Origin: a virus | DNA: 21,194 nucleotides | IMG/VR virus record: IMGVR_UViG_3300045581_000181 | Coordinates: 1-21,194 of that record | Reading direction: 5' to 3' (one strand) | Shown: positions 14,749-21,194 of the stretch, piece by piece | How positions within the stretch are numbered: position 1 is the stretch's first letter | Layout of the letters: the number at the start of each line of letters is the position of its first letter | Notes under the pieces: model-generated | Told to the model about the DNA's origin: nothing | Seen by the model: only the letters and a program-made list of their open reading frames with translations | Databases searched by the model: none | Translations under genes and position numbers: made by a program

Positions 14749-16011
14749 ATGAAGAGTTTCAAAGCGTTCTGCAAGCAACTGGATGAAGCATCGGAGATGA
14801 TGCTTGAGAAGAAGATACTTCTCGGCGGTAAGACTACAACCCAGTATCGTACCCAATACGACCGAGCAAAGAAACAGATGGCTAAGGCGACCAACGCTCT
14901 TGCTCCAGCCAAGCGGAAAGCATTAGACGATCTGTGGTACAACACATTTGGTAAGGTGATGGATCAACTTATTTCAGTCGAATACGGAAGCAGCAAACCA
15001 TCAGATGCCAAAGCAAAGAAACTAGACGCGCTGATAGCAAAGTGGGAGAAAGAGAGCGGGCCGCTGCTTGATGCTGCCAAGAAAAACATGGACGCAGCAG
15101 CAGCAAAGTGGGCGAACGAGAAAGACCCATGCAAGCGCATCTTCCAAAAGACCATATTCCAAGAGATCGTCGGCAGCGAAATAGACACCGACAAGGAAGC
15201 AGACATATGGACACAGGTAGCAGCGTATGTTAGTGCGCCTGGAGACTACGGAGTAGTCAAGAAGGCGTACACCGAACTGCTCAAGTGCAAGGGATCGTAT
15301 TCGCAACTGGAGCCTGGTGTTAAAGCGATCTACCGTGGTATCAATGTGAGTCTAAAGACCGCATTGAAACTGGTCAATATCAGTAAACTCACCGACAAGA
15401 AATCGTCCATGAGTGCTAAGATTGGTCCAAAGCAAATGCTTGGTCACGCAACCAAGTACAGTCCTCGCAAACCTGTTGAGAGTTGGAGTTCCAATCCCAA
15501 TGTCTCCTATGGCTTTGCCTCAGGTGAGAACAGTATGTCTGGTAGTGGATACTATGAGTTCTCGCTCGCAGAACTACGCAAATCAGTAAACACTCTGAAG
15601 CGACTGATAGCAAAGCAACAGAAGATTGCTTCCAAAGAAAAGAAGTCGGAGTGGGACAAAGATGACTTGTATGCAGTCAAGGACGAAATTGCATACGAGA
15701 TTCAAGACTACATCAATGTCTATATGGCATCAGACTCACCTGTTCCAGTTGTGTATCAGATCACTCCCGATAAGTACTGTGTGATGAATCCTCTGTTCTC
15801 AAACAAGATTGGTAATGTGGTTGGAGTTGGTAATGAGTTTGAGGTTACACGCATAGAAACCAATGCAGCGGATGCAACAGTTTGGATTCCTCAAGAAGTG
15901 ATAGACGGTGCGTATCTAGTCGCAGAGATTCAAGACCTCATCAAACAAACAAAGATCAAGACCCCAGCCATTAAGGTTGCAGTACCTGTTAAACTCAAGA
16001 AAGGCCGATGA
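14749..16011 (+). CDS. Putative head-packaged ADP-ribosyltransferase (Alt-like in role)
   Basis: A 420-residue protein starting MKSFKAFCKQLDEASE, a capsid-targeting-like leader with L-D-E at the putative gp21 site. The N-terminal half is Lys/Ala-rich helix. The C-terminal half shows the R-S-E signature of mono-ADP-ribosyltransferases: R196 in AIYRGIN, S245-W-S247 in KPVESWSSNPNVSYGF, and E363-F-E365 in GVGNEFEVTR. An E-x-E pair is typical of arginine-specific enzymes. T4 Alt is a head-packaged ADP-ribosyltransferase that modifies host RNA polymerase immediately after injection; a similar role is inferred here. The target is unknown. GAGGTG stands 6 bases before the start. Its motif PVxSW[ST]xxPxV is shared with the protein at 17296-17979. 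Confidence 0.72.
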   Translation: MKSFKAFCKQLDEASEMMLEKKILLGGKTTTQYRTQYDRAKKQMAKATNALAPAKRKALDDLWYNTFGKVMDQLISVEYGSSKPSDAKAKKLDALIAKWEKESGPLLDAAKKNMDAAAAKWANEKDPCKRIFQKTIFQEIVGSEIDTDKEADIWTQVAAYVSAPGDYGVVKKAYTELLKCKGSYSQLEPGVKAIYRGINVSLKTALKLVNISKLTDKKSSMSAKIGPKQMLGHATKYSPRKPVESWSSNPNVSYGFASGENSMSGSGYYEFSLAELRKSVNTLKRLIAKQQKIASKEKKSEWDKDDLYAVKDEIAYEIQDYINVYMASDSPVPVVYQITPDKYCVMNPLFSNKIGNVVGVGNEFEVTRIETNAADATVWIPQEVIDGAYLVAEIQDLIKQTKIKTPAIKVAVPVKLKKGR

Positions 16012-16012
16012 T

Positions 16013-17299
16013 ATGAAAGCAGCAAACAGTAAAGCAATGCGTAGCGCGGAAGACAAGGTGTTCAAGAACATTTGGTCTTCGGTATATCCAACACCGCGCA
16101 ACTCTGACTACACGAAGATTGTGAATGCTGTTCGTCAGGGTGCTAATGCCCCAGGCAAACTACCACTTGACAAGGCAGCAACAGAACTAGTGCCTTGGGT
16201 TGAGGATGTCACAGCAGAGATTGAGGGTGACGGTGACGCATTCCTGTTCTCTGACTCCGATATACTGGATGTTGCATACGGTGTTGCAGAGCGTCTGCTT
16301 GATGAACTGCGTAAGAAGGGCGTGATTCCAGCCAAGGGAGTACGCGAGGGTAAAGTTCCTGCCAAGAAAGCAGACGACGAGAGCGAAGACACCGCAGAAA
16401 GCGCGGGCAAGTCATTCAAGGATTTCCGCAAGCAACTAGATGAGCAAGTGTACATGGGTGAGACTGACTCGCGTATGTACGGTGACGATAGTGTGCTGAA
16501 GCCAAGCAAGGGAAAACCAAAACCTTGCAAGGGCAAAGACTGCGATAAACCAAAGCCGTTCAAAGGATACGAGGAAACAGAGCAGGAACCAACAGGTCTA
16601 GACGAAGGCGCAGTCAAAGCAGCAATGGAAGATTGGATGTACAGTCTTCCAAAGCCATTGGTAGCAGAGATCAACCGCAAGTACGCAGGTAAACTGAAGG
16701 CGGCAGAACTAACTGGTCTATCGAAAGGTGATCCAGTTCGCAAGGCTCTGATTGCTCTTCTAGACAAATACAAGGTTCCGCCTGCACTTGGAGACACCTC
16801 CCGAGACTCAGACATTTCTGCGCTTGAACTCATGTTCAATTCATTCTTTGGTGAGAGTGTAGAGATGAGCGAAGCAGTAAACTTCGGAACCAATGCCTAC
16901 GAGATTCAGAAATCTGGCTCCAATTGGGAAGTATGGAAACTTTCGTACAGTCAAGGAAGCGTCAGATTCCCCGATGGTCGCAAGGGCACCAAACTCCGTG
17001 GAGATTTCAAGTCACGCGATGAAGCAATGGCGTATGCAAAGAAGGATGCAGGAGTCAAAGAAAGCGTGGAACTAGAAGAAGCCTTCAAGAAGATTGGTGT
17101 TTCTCCTGACGGCAAACCCGTGTACTCCATGAACAACAAGTATTATGTGGTTTCGTATTCGGTGATGGCCAGAGAAACCGCTATCTTTGCTTCCGACCCC
17201 AAAGGCAATGTATCCAAGTGGGCAGATGTGTGGTCACAGAGGGGATTTGTCGATCCTGATAATGCAATGACATCACTAGAGAAGTCGCTAAACAAATGA
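16013..17299 (+). CDS. Multi-module protein with an internal capsid-targeting-like sequence
   Basis: A 428-residue protein of unknown family. Start ATG 16013 directly follows the previous stop; the ribosome site is weak. Residues 1-131 are a helical module ending in an acidic linker (KADDESEDTAESA). Residues 132-144, GKSFKDFRKQLDE, are almost the same as the leader of the preceding gene (MKSFKAFCKQLDE), but no start codon stands there. A Lys/Pro/Cys-rich linker follows (KPKPCKGKDCDKPKPFKGYE). Two similar points, ESVEMSEAV (281-289) and ESVELEEAF (350-358), each precede a small beta-rich module: NAYEIQKSGSNWEVWKLSYS, and KPVYSMNNKYYVVSYS. The layout suggests a fusion of packaged modules or a precursor cut by the prohead protease. 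Confidence 0.65.
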   Translation: MKAANSKAMRSAEDKVFKNIWSSVYPTPRNSDYTKIVNAVRQGANAPGKLPLDKAATELVPWVEDVTAEIEGDGDAFLFSDSDILDVAYGVAERLLDELRKKGVIPAKGVREGKVPAKKADDESEDTAESAGKSFKDFRKQLDEQVYMGETDSRMYGDDSVLKPSKGKPKPCKGKDCDKPKPFKGYEETEQEPTGLDEGAVKAAMEDWMYSLPKPLVAEINRKYAGKLKAAELTGLSKGDPVRKALIALLDKYKVPPALGDTSRDSDISALELMFNSFFGESVEMSEAVNFGTNAYEIQKSGSNWEVWKLSYSQGSVRFPDGRKGTKLRGDFKSRDEAMAYAKKDAGVKESVELEEAFKKIGVSPDGKPVYSMNNKYYVVSYSVMARETAIFASDPKGNVSKWADVWSQRGFVDPDNAMTSLEKSLNK

Positions 17300-17979
17300 A
17301 GCCTGCATCGTTCAGCAAATGGATACATGAGAATTTCGGTAAGGTGTTGTTTGCACCTGACCGAAAAGATGTACCCAAGCCTGCTGAACCGAATACCAAA
17401 GACGAACAGCAAGCATGGGAGGCATTCAAGAAACATTACATCGGAGGTAAGGACGGTGACTTGGTGCGCGCCCTCCCAGATATCCTGGCTGCAAAGCGCA
17501 AAGGCCTGTACCGCGAGTTTCTTGAAGTGCCGTCCACATACAAGTACGCATATCGCCTTATGTCAGACATGACTAGTGCGCTTATGTCTACTGCGGTTGG
17601 TGTGGTTCCAGTAGAGTCTATGTCAAAGGGACAGCGGAACGGAGGAGTCTATCGTCCAAAGCCAGGATCACCAGTTTCATCTTGGACTGTTGAGCCTGCT
17701 GTGGTGTCTAGACTGCTGCAAGACTTTGGTAGCCTGTACCGTAGAAACAAAGACTCATATCACATCTTGCTCGTGGCACAGATTGCTCAGAACCGCGATG
17801 GCTTCATCATCAATCCTGACAAGTACGATGATGTACCAGCAATGGCAGGTCAGTTCTCGTATCAGCGCGAGATCATCTCTGTGAAGCCTATCAAGTTGGA
17901 GCGTGTCATCTACTGCGACAAGGATGAGTTCAACAAAAACGACAAGCAAATCATCGACTGGCTATTGGGGGAGATATGA
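17296..17979 (+). CDS. Second ADP-ribosyltransferase-like protein with capsid-targeting-like N-terminus
   Basis: A 227-residue protein beginning MKPASFSKWIHENFGKV. Residues 1-12 fit the leader pattern with a two-residue insertion and end I-H-E. The rest shows an ADP-ribosyltransferase pattern: R87 in YKYAYRLMSD, S128-S-W-T131 in SPVSSWTVEPAVVSRL, and Q190-R-E192 in FSYQREIISV followed by PIKLERVIYC. A Q-x-E pair occurs in C3-type enzymes that modify asparagine or similar residues, so the target may differ from that of the E-x-E protein upstream. Its start overlaps the previous stop (ATGA) and the next gene overlaps its stop in the same way. Enzyme activity is inferred from three short motifs. 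Confidence 0.6.
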   Translation: MKPASFSKWIHENFGKVLFAPDRKDVPKPAEPNTKDEQQAWEAFKKHYIGGKDGDLVRALPDILAAKRKGLYREFLEVPSTYKYAYRLMSDMTSALMSTAVGVVPVESMSKGQRNGGVYRPKPGSPVSSWTVEPAVVSRLLQDFGSLYRRNKDSYHILLVAQIAQNRDGFIINPDKYDDVPAMAGQFSYQREIISVKPIKLERVIYCDKDEFNKNDKQIIDWLLGEI

Positions 17980-18551
17980 AGAAACTACGAGTATTTGACT
18001 TTGACGATACGCTTGCGCTCACGGATAGTGCTGTTCGTGTGTTTCGCGGCAATGAGTTTGTCCGTAACTTGTCTTCTGAAGAGTACAAGCACTACAAACT
18101 CAAGGACGGTGAGCGATTTGACTTTGATGCTTTCGACAAGATCATCAATCCAAAGGTGATTAAACCCACGATGGCTGTGCTGCGTAAGGTACTTGGTAAG
18201 CCAAGTCCTGCCATGATCCTTACTGGTAGAGGCAAAGCAGAACCCATACGAGATTGGTTGGCAACCATCGGAGTCAAAGTGGAAGAGATAGTTGCACTCG
18301 GTAGAACCGTCAGTAACACTAGCGGTCTTGCAGCGGCCAAGCGTAAGTGGATTGCAGACGCCATCAAGCGAGACGGCTGGGAGTTCGTTGAAGTGTTCGA
18401 GGACAGCAAAGAGAATCTTGCTGCCATGGAATCTCTGAAGAGCGAGTTCCCTGATGTGAAATTCGTGTTGCGGTATGTGGGACACTACGCAGAGAAGATG
18501 AAGGAAGGCAGAGAACTTTTCCGCTTTGGATCGTGGTTAATGGAGGCATGA
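17976..18551 (+). CDS. HAD-superfamily phosphatase (Swiss-army-knife/PNKP-like type)
   Basis: A 191-residue soluble protein with HAD motif I VFDFDDTLA (nucleophile D8, D10), motif II ILTGRGKAEP (T83), a Lys-bearing segment AKRKWIADAI (K122-K124 area) and motif IV VEVFEDSKENL (E142, D143). This set matches the HAD phosphatases seen alone or in RNA repair fusions, and the phosphatase part of T4 polynucleotide kinase. Nucleic acid 3'-phosphate removal is the likely type of reaction, but the substrate is not shown. GGGGGAGAT gives a strong ribosome site, and the gene is coupled to the one before by ATGA. It has no capsid-targeting leader. Confidence 0.72.
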   Translation: MKKLRVFDFDDTLALTDSAVRVFRGNEFVRNLSSEEYKHYKLKDGERFDFDAFDKIINPKVIKPTMAVLRKVLGKPSPAMILTGRGKAEPIRDWLATIGVKVEEIVALGRTVSNTSGLAAAKRKWIADAIKRDGWEFVEVFEDSKENLAAMESLKSEFPDVKFVLRYVGHYAEKMKEGRELFRFGSWLMEA

Positions 18552-18973
18552 TGTACGAGTACAGAATCGTTGGCATACCCAAAGTAATCGACGGCGACAC
18601 CCTAGATGTGGTGTTTGATGTTGGATTCAAGATACACACATGGGAGCGTTGTCGTCTTCTAGGCATAGACGCACCCGAGAGCAGAACCACAGACCTGAAA
18701 GAGAAGCAGTACGGTATCGCTGCCAAGCAGTTTGTTGAAGACTGGCTCAAGCGACATCCAAATCTGTGGGGTCGAACCACCAAAGACGACAAGTACGGGC
18801 GTATGCTAGTTGAAGTGTTTGCAGACGGGTTCGGTAGTTCCCTCAATACCGTCATGCTCACAGACGGATACGCATGGTCGTACTTGGGTGAACACAAGAC
18901 CAAAGACTTTCAGCAACTAGACGAGCGACGCGCGGCCGCTGTCAACCGTTTCAGCGCGCCCGAAGCATCTTGA
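18551..18973 (+). CDS. Staphylococcal nuclease-like (thermonuclease) protein
   Basis: A 140-residue protein made up of one SNase domain. The active-site residues are all present: KVIDGDTLDV (D14, D16), RCRLLGIDAPE (R35, D40, E43) and KYGRMLVEVF (R84), followed by the usual ADGFGSSLNT and GYAWSYL. The family cuts DNA and RNA with calcium, leaving 3'-phosphates. No signal peptide is present, so it would work inside the host cell. GGAGG at 18542-18546 fits ATG 18551 better than ATG 18548 or GTG 18533. The gene directly follows the HAD phosphatase, a functional match (3'-phosphate maker and possible remover). Its last 23 bases overlap the convergent glycosyltransferase gene. Confidence 0.85.
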   Translation: MYEYRIVGIPKVIDGDTLDVVFDVGFKIHTWERCRLLGIDAPESRTTDLKEKQYGIAAKQFVEDWLKRHPNLWGRTTKDDKYGRMLVEVFADGFGSSLNTVMLTDGYAWSYLGEHKTKDFQQLDERRAAAVNRFSAPEAS

Positions 18974-20081
18974 TCCATCGAACACACGCATCGGTGTTGT
19001 GATCCTGTAGCAGTTGTTCGTTTGCACTTAGCAAAGCCTCTCTGCTCCAATGCTTTAGATTTGCTGCCTTCTTTATGTACTTGATTGCACCCGACAAGCA
19101 TCCGTGATGCTTTGGATGCTTGTGATATGGTAGTCCGTTGTACGCCGCACGAAGGGCAGACAGCACTTCCTCTTTGTTGGTTGCCTCTGCCTGACACTCA
19201 GGAACCACAAACTCTATCTCATTGGAAACTACAATGGGAACTCTTGCGTGTACAAAGTCTGCCGCCACCACATTGAATGTCTCTGTAAAGGACACTTGCA
19301 TACCAATGTCCATGTGTCTGACCAGGCACATAAACTCTTCGTGTCCGTACCACGGATGCTCTACTAGATGATGATTGGTGTTGGCAAACATCGCTCGTAG
19401 GTTTCGTAGGATAGGTCCTGCTTCTCTCTGTTCGTGTTCCGAGATGTTTACATGGAACCACAGAGTCTTGTCAATGCTCTCTGCAAACTCCATTGCCCAT
19501 ATCGCTTGCTGCGAGTGATTCTTGAGAACGCGCAAAGCACCAAAGCAACCAATGTGAAGCGCATTCGCATGGGGATAGGTAAACGGATCGGTGCAGGTTT
19601 CGTTTAGATCGGTGTAGATGTTGGGGGTGTACGAAACCAGGCCTGGATAGATGGTGTTCATATCGTGCAGCATTTTACGGTTGTTCACGCTGATCTCAAT
19701 GTCTATACCAGACTCTGCCAGAGCGTGATACGCATTCAACCACTCGAATGCCATACCCTCGGAGGTCAGAAAGGGAACCATAGAATGCAGACGCACGATC
19801 CACTTCACGGACGGGTGTAGTCTTGCAAGCGTTTCAAACTTGCTGGGCACCACCCACAAGGCTTCAACGAAGCAATGGGTTGGTTTGTACTGAGTGACCA
19901 ACCTATCAATGCAGTTGTTGTCGATTGCTTCCACGACATCTGCTTGAATGCCAAACTCATTAAGTTTGGATGCCACAAATCGACACGAGTTAACTAAACC
20001 ATACGCCTTGGTTCGCGTTCCGTATGCCATCCGCTGCTTGATGATAAAGAGTACCTTCACGGGAGGTCTTCTTCTGTGCAT
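18951..20081 (-). CDS. GT4-like (GT-B fold) glycosyltransferase
   Basis: A 376-residue soluble protein. The N-terminal domain begins VKVLFIIKQRMAYGTRTKAY and continues with alternating strands and helices (PTHCFVEALWVVPSKFETLA). The C-terminal domain shows HIGCFGALRVLKNHSQQAIW, then DIGMQVSFTETFNVVAADFV and RVPIVVSNEIEF, the donor-sugar side of GT-B enzymes, with D replacing the second E of the E-x7-E motif. ATG 20081-20079 is preceded by AAAAGGAAT, 8 bases away, and is preferred to an ATG 81 bases further upstream. Phage enzymes of this sort glucosylate DNA bases, modify virion proteins or alter host surface sugars; the sequence does not show which. It is the only gene on this strand for several kb. 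Confidence 0.7.
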   Translation of the reverse strand: MHRRRPPVKVLFIIKQRMAYGTRTKAYGLVNSCRFVASKLNEFGIQADVVEAIDNNCIDRLVTQYKPTHCFVEALWVVPSKFETLARLHPSVKWIVRLHSMVPFLTSEGMAFEWLNAYHALAESGIDIEISVNNRKMLHDMNTIYPGLVSYTPNIYTDLNETCTDPFTYPHANALHIGCFGALRVLKNHSQQAIWAMEFAESIDKTLWFHVNISEHEQREAGPILRNLRAMFANTNHHLVEHPWYGHEEFMCLVRHMDIGMQVSFTETFNVVAADFVHARVPIVVSNEIEFVVPECQAEATNKEEVLSALRAAYNGLPYHKHPKHHGCLSGAIKYIKKAANLKHWSREALLSANEQLLQDHNTDACVRWIKMLRAR

Positions 20082-20163
20082 ATGAGATTCCTTTTGGTTT
20101 GGTATATCTATGGCAACGGAACTGTCTTGTCTACATACCATTAGACATTCTGAAAGGAACACT

Positions 20164-21102
20164 ATGAAATCACTATGGTCATTCGCTTTGATCCCACTTC
20201 TGTGCTTGGCTGCAACGCAGCCAGGTGGTTGCGCTTCTCAACAGAAGAAAGAACCGCTAACGGATAGCGGAGCCATCACCAAACTCTCAGACGCTGCTGC
20301 TGATATCAAACGCGACACGGTTAGCATCGTGGACGACGCCAAGATCATCAAGGAAGAAGCACAGAAAGCAGACACCCATATAGACAAAGCGTATGACGAT
20401 CCCAAGATTGCAACCGAGTCAAAGGAACACCTTGACTCAGCAATAGAGTCCATCTCAGAGATCAAGAGTCATAGCGATCAGATTGTAGAAGCAGGCGCGC
20501 GGGTTCAAGCAGAGACAAGCAAAATGGAAGTTGTCGCTACTCGCATCCAGGACCTCGAGGGTCGCGTCGCTGAACTAGAGAACATCGAAAAAGAAGGTCG
20601 CGCTCAGGCCATGCAGAAATTGTATGGATACATCACTCTGTTTTGGGTGATTGGATTCATCGTGATTGCAGGTGGAGTCGCCTTTGCGTTCTTTGCAAAC
20701 AAGCGAATGGGTCTGCTTGCAATGCTAACTGGTGGTCTTATGATTGCATTCGCAAGTGCAAGCCAGTACTATCTCAAGGAAGTTGCATTGGTAGGTGGAG
20801 TCTTGCTAGGTGGATTGGTTCTCATGGGCGTTGGTATCTTGCTGTGGAGTATGTTCCAAGCAAACAGAAGTGCAACTGCTATGCGTGAAGTCATAGAGAT
20901 GATTGAGATTCTAAAGGAAACAATGACCGATGGAGAGCGTGAGCGTATATTTGGACCAGATGGTGTTGCTTCTCATGTACAGAGCGACTTTACAAAGGAG
21001 TTGATCGCAAAGATCAAAGAGAAGAATGGCTTCAAGAAACTCGAACAAGCGCGGAATATCGCCAGGGCCGAGACACAATCCCAAGAAGGGCAAGCATCAT
21101 AA
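20164..21102 (+). CDS. Membrane protein with lipoprotein-like signal, coiled coil and three TM segments
   Basis: A 312-residue protein starting MKSLWSFALIPLLCLAATQ. The positively charged start and hydrophobic stretch are followed by PGGC (C23), an imperfect lipobox. Residues 25-150 are charged helix or coiled coil (TRIQDLEGRVAELENIEKEG). Three hydrophobic segments follow at about 155-178 (LFWVIGFIVIAGGVAFAFF), 183-201 and 207-231 (VALVGGVLLGGLVLMGVGIL). The C-terminal 80 residues are charged helix. AAAGGA 6 bases upstream fixes the start. Possible roles include lysis (holin or spanin-like) or superinfection exclusion; no family is recognised. The 3' end overlaps the next gene. Confidence 0.7.
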   Translation: MKSLWSFALIPLLCLAATQPGGCASQQKKEPLTDSGAITKLSDAAADIKRDTVSIVDDAKIIKEEAQKADTHIDKAYDDPKIATESKEHLDSAIESISEIKSHSDQIVEAGARVQAETSKMEVVATRIQDLEGRVAELENIEKEGRAQAMQKLYGYITLFWVIGFIVIAGGVAFAFFANKRMGLLAMLTGGLMIAFASASQYYLKEVALVGGVLLGGLVLMGVGILLWSMFQANRSATAMREVIEMIEILKETMTDGERERIFGPDGVASHVQSDFTKELIAKIKEKNGFKKLEQARNIARAETQSQEGQAS

Positions 21103-21194
21103 AGACTTCGATCTGAAGATCGGAAAGAAGTTATGGCAGGTGCGCTTCGTTGGTAACGACGAGATATCATCGTCTGCGTGGGGAGAAAGCGATC
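21026..21194 (+). CDS. Start of an unidentified protein (partial), possibly a small metallopeptidase
   Basis: An open frame begins at ATG 21026 inside the end of the membrane-protein gene (a different frame, 77 bases overlap) and runs past the window edge. It encodes MASRNSNKRGISPGPRHNPK, then a Lys/His-rich stretch, then IGKKLWQVRFVGNDEISSSA and WGESD. The last part resembles the N-terminus of small phage SprT-like or similar metal peptidases (K-x-W-x-V-x-F-V, then W-G-x-x-D), from memory only. An AGAGAAG stretch ahead of the ATG is a weak ribosome site. The true start may differ. Confidence 0.5.
   Translation, partial: MASRNSNKRGISPGPRHNPKKGKHHKDFDLKIGKKLWQVRFVGNDEISSSAWGESD

Noticed and set aside
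16135-16893. Long minus-strand open frame (252 codons) inside the multi-module gene
   Set aside because: Ser-rich, low-complexity composition typical of an antisense shadow; it lies wholly within a well-supported + strand gene and has no ribosome site.
18533-18550. GTG start for the SNase-like protein
   Set aside because: GGAGG lies after this GTG and is placed correctly for ATG 18551; the extra residues do not belong to the SNase domain.

Overview
The window reads as part of the genome of a tailed, contractile-tail bacteriophage of the wider T4-like group (marine/freshwater T4-like relatives rather than T4 itself). The evidence is a set of recognisable T4-type structural proteins (gp53 wedge, gp48-like tube cap, gp4 head-completion nuclease, gp26-like hub/chaperone, a tube-fold protein), tight packing with ATGA/TAATG overlaps, and almost no non-coding DNA. 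The host cannot be told from the sequence. No tRNA, CRISPR array, insertion sequence or integrase was seen.

Layout. 1-711: end of an unknown + strand gene, a strong terminator, then a RuvC-like resolvase. 690-4237 (minus strand): a baseplate operon, transcribed gp48-like > gp53 > hub (gp27-like) > a 49-residue protein. 4261-12053 (plus strand): gp4, a gp2-like candidate, a tube-fold protein, a gp26-like protein with what looks like a programmed -1 frameshift, and a 1688-residue tape measure protein with a long array of 56-residue hydrophobic repeats. 12205-13364 (minus): a HExxH metallopeptidase and a ParB-like protein. 13397-18973 (plus): a compact accessory operon of seven genes. 18951-20081 (minus): a glycosyltransferase. 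20164-21194 (plus): a lipoprotein-like, three-TM membrane protein and the start of another gene.

The most striking part is 13397-17979. Four of five consecutive genes begin with a short peptide that looks like the T4 capsid-targeting sequence (M-K-[ST]-F/Y-x-x-F-[IL]-x-E), and each ends in the [LI]-x-E motif recognised by the T4 prohead protease gp21. The fifth carries the same peptide internally. The cargo proteins are an HNH nuclease, a possible PD-(D/E)xK-type nuclease, two ADP-ribosyltransferase-like proteins (one with an E-x-E and one with a Q-x-E motif) and one unknown multi-module protein. The inference is a cassette of proteins packaged in the head and injected with the DNA, comparable in principle to T4 Alt and the internal proteins IPI-III but with different contents. 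The operon continues with a HAD-family phosphatase and a staphylococcal-nuclease-like protein that lack the peptide and would act inside the infected cell.

The second notable point is the heptamer TTTTTTC near the end of the gp26-like gene, preceded by a Shine-Dalgarno-like AAAGGG. It would join this protein to the -1 frame ORF just upstream of the tape measure gene. This is the gene order of the frameshifted tail-assembly chaperones (lambda G/GT) in a T4-like setting.
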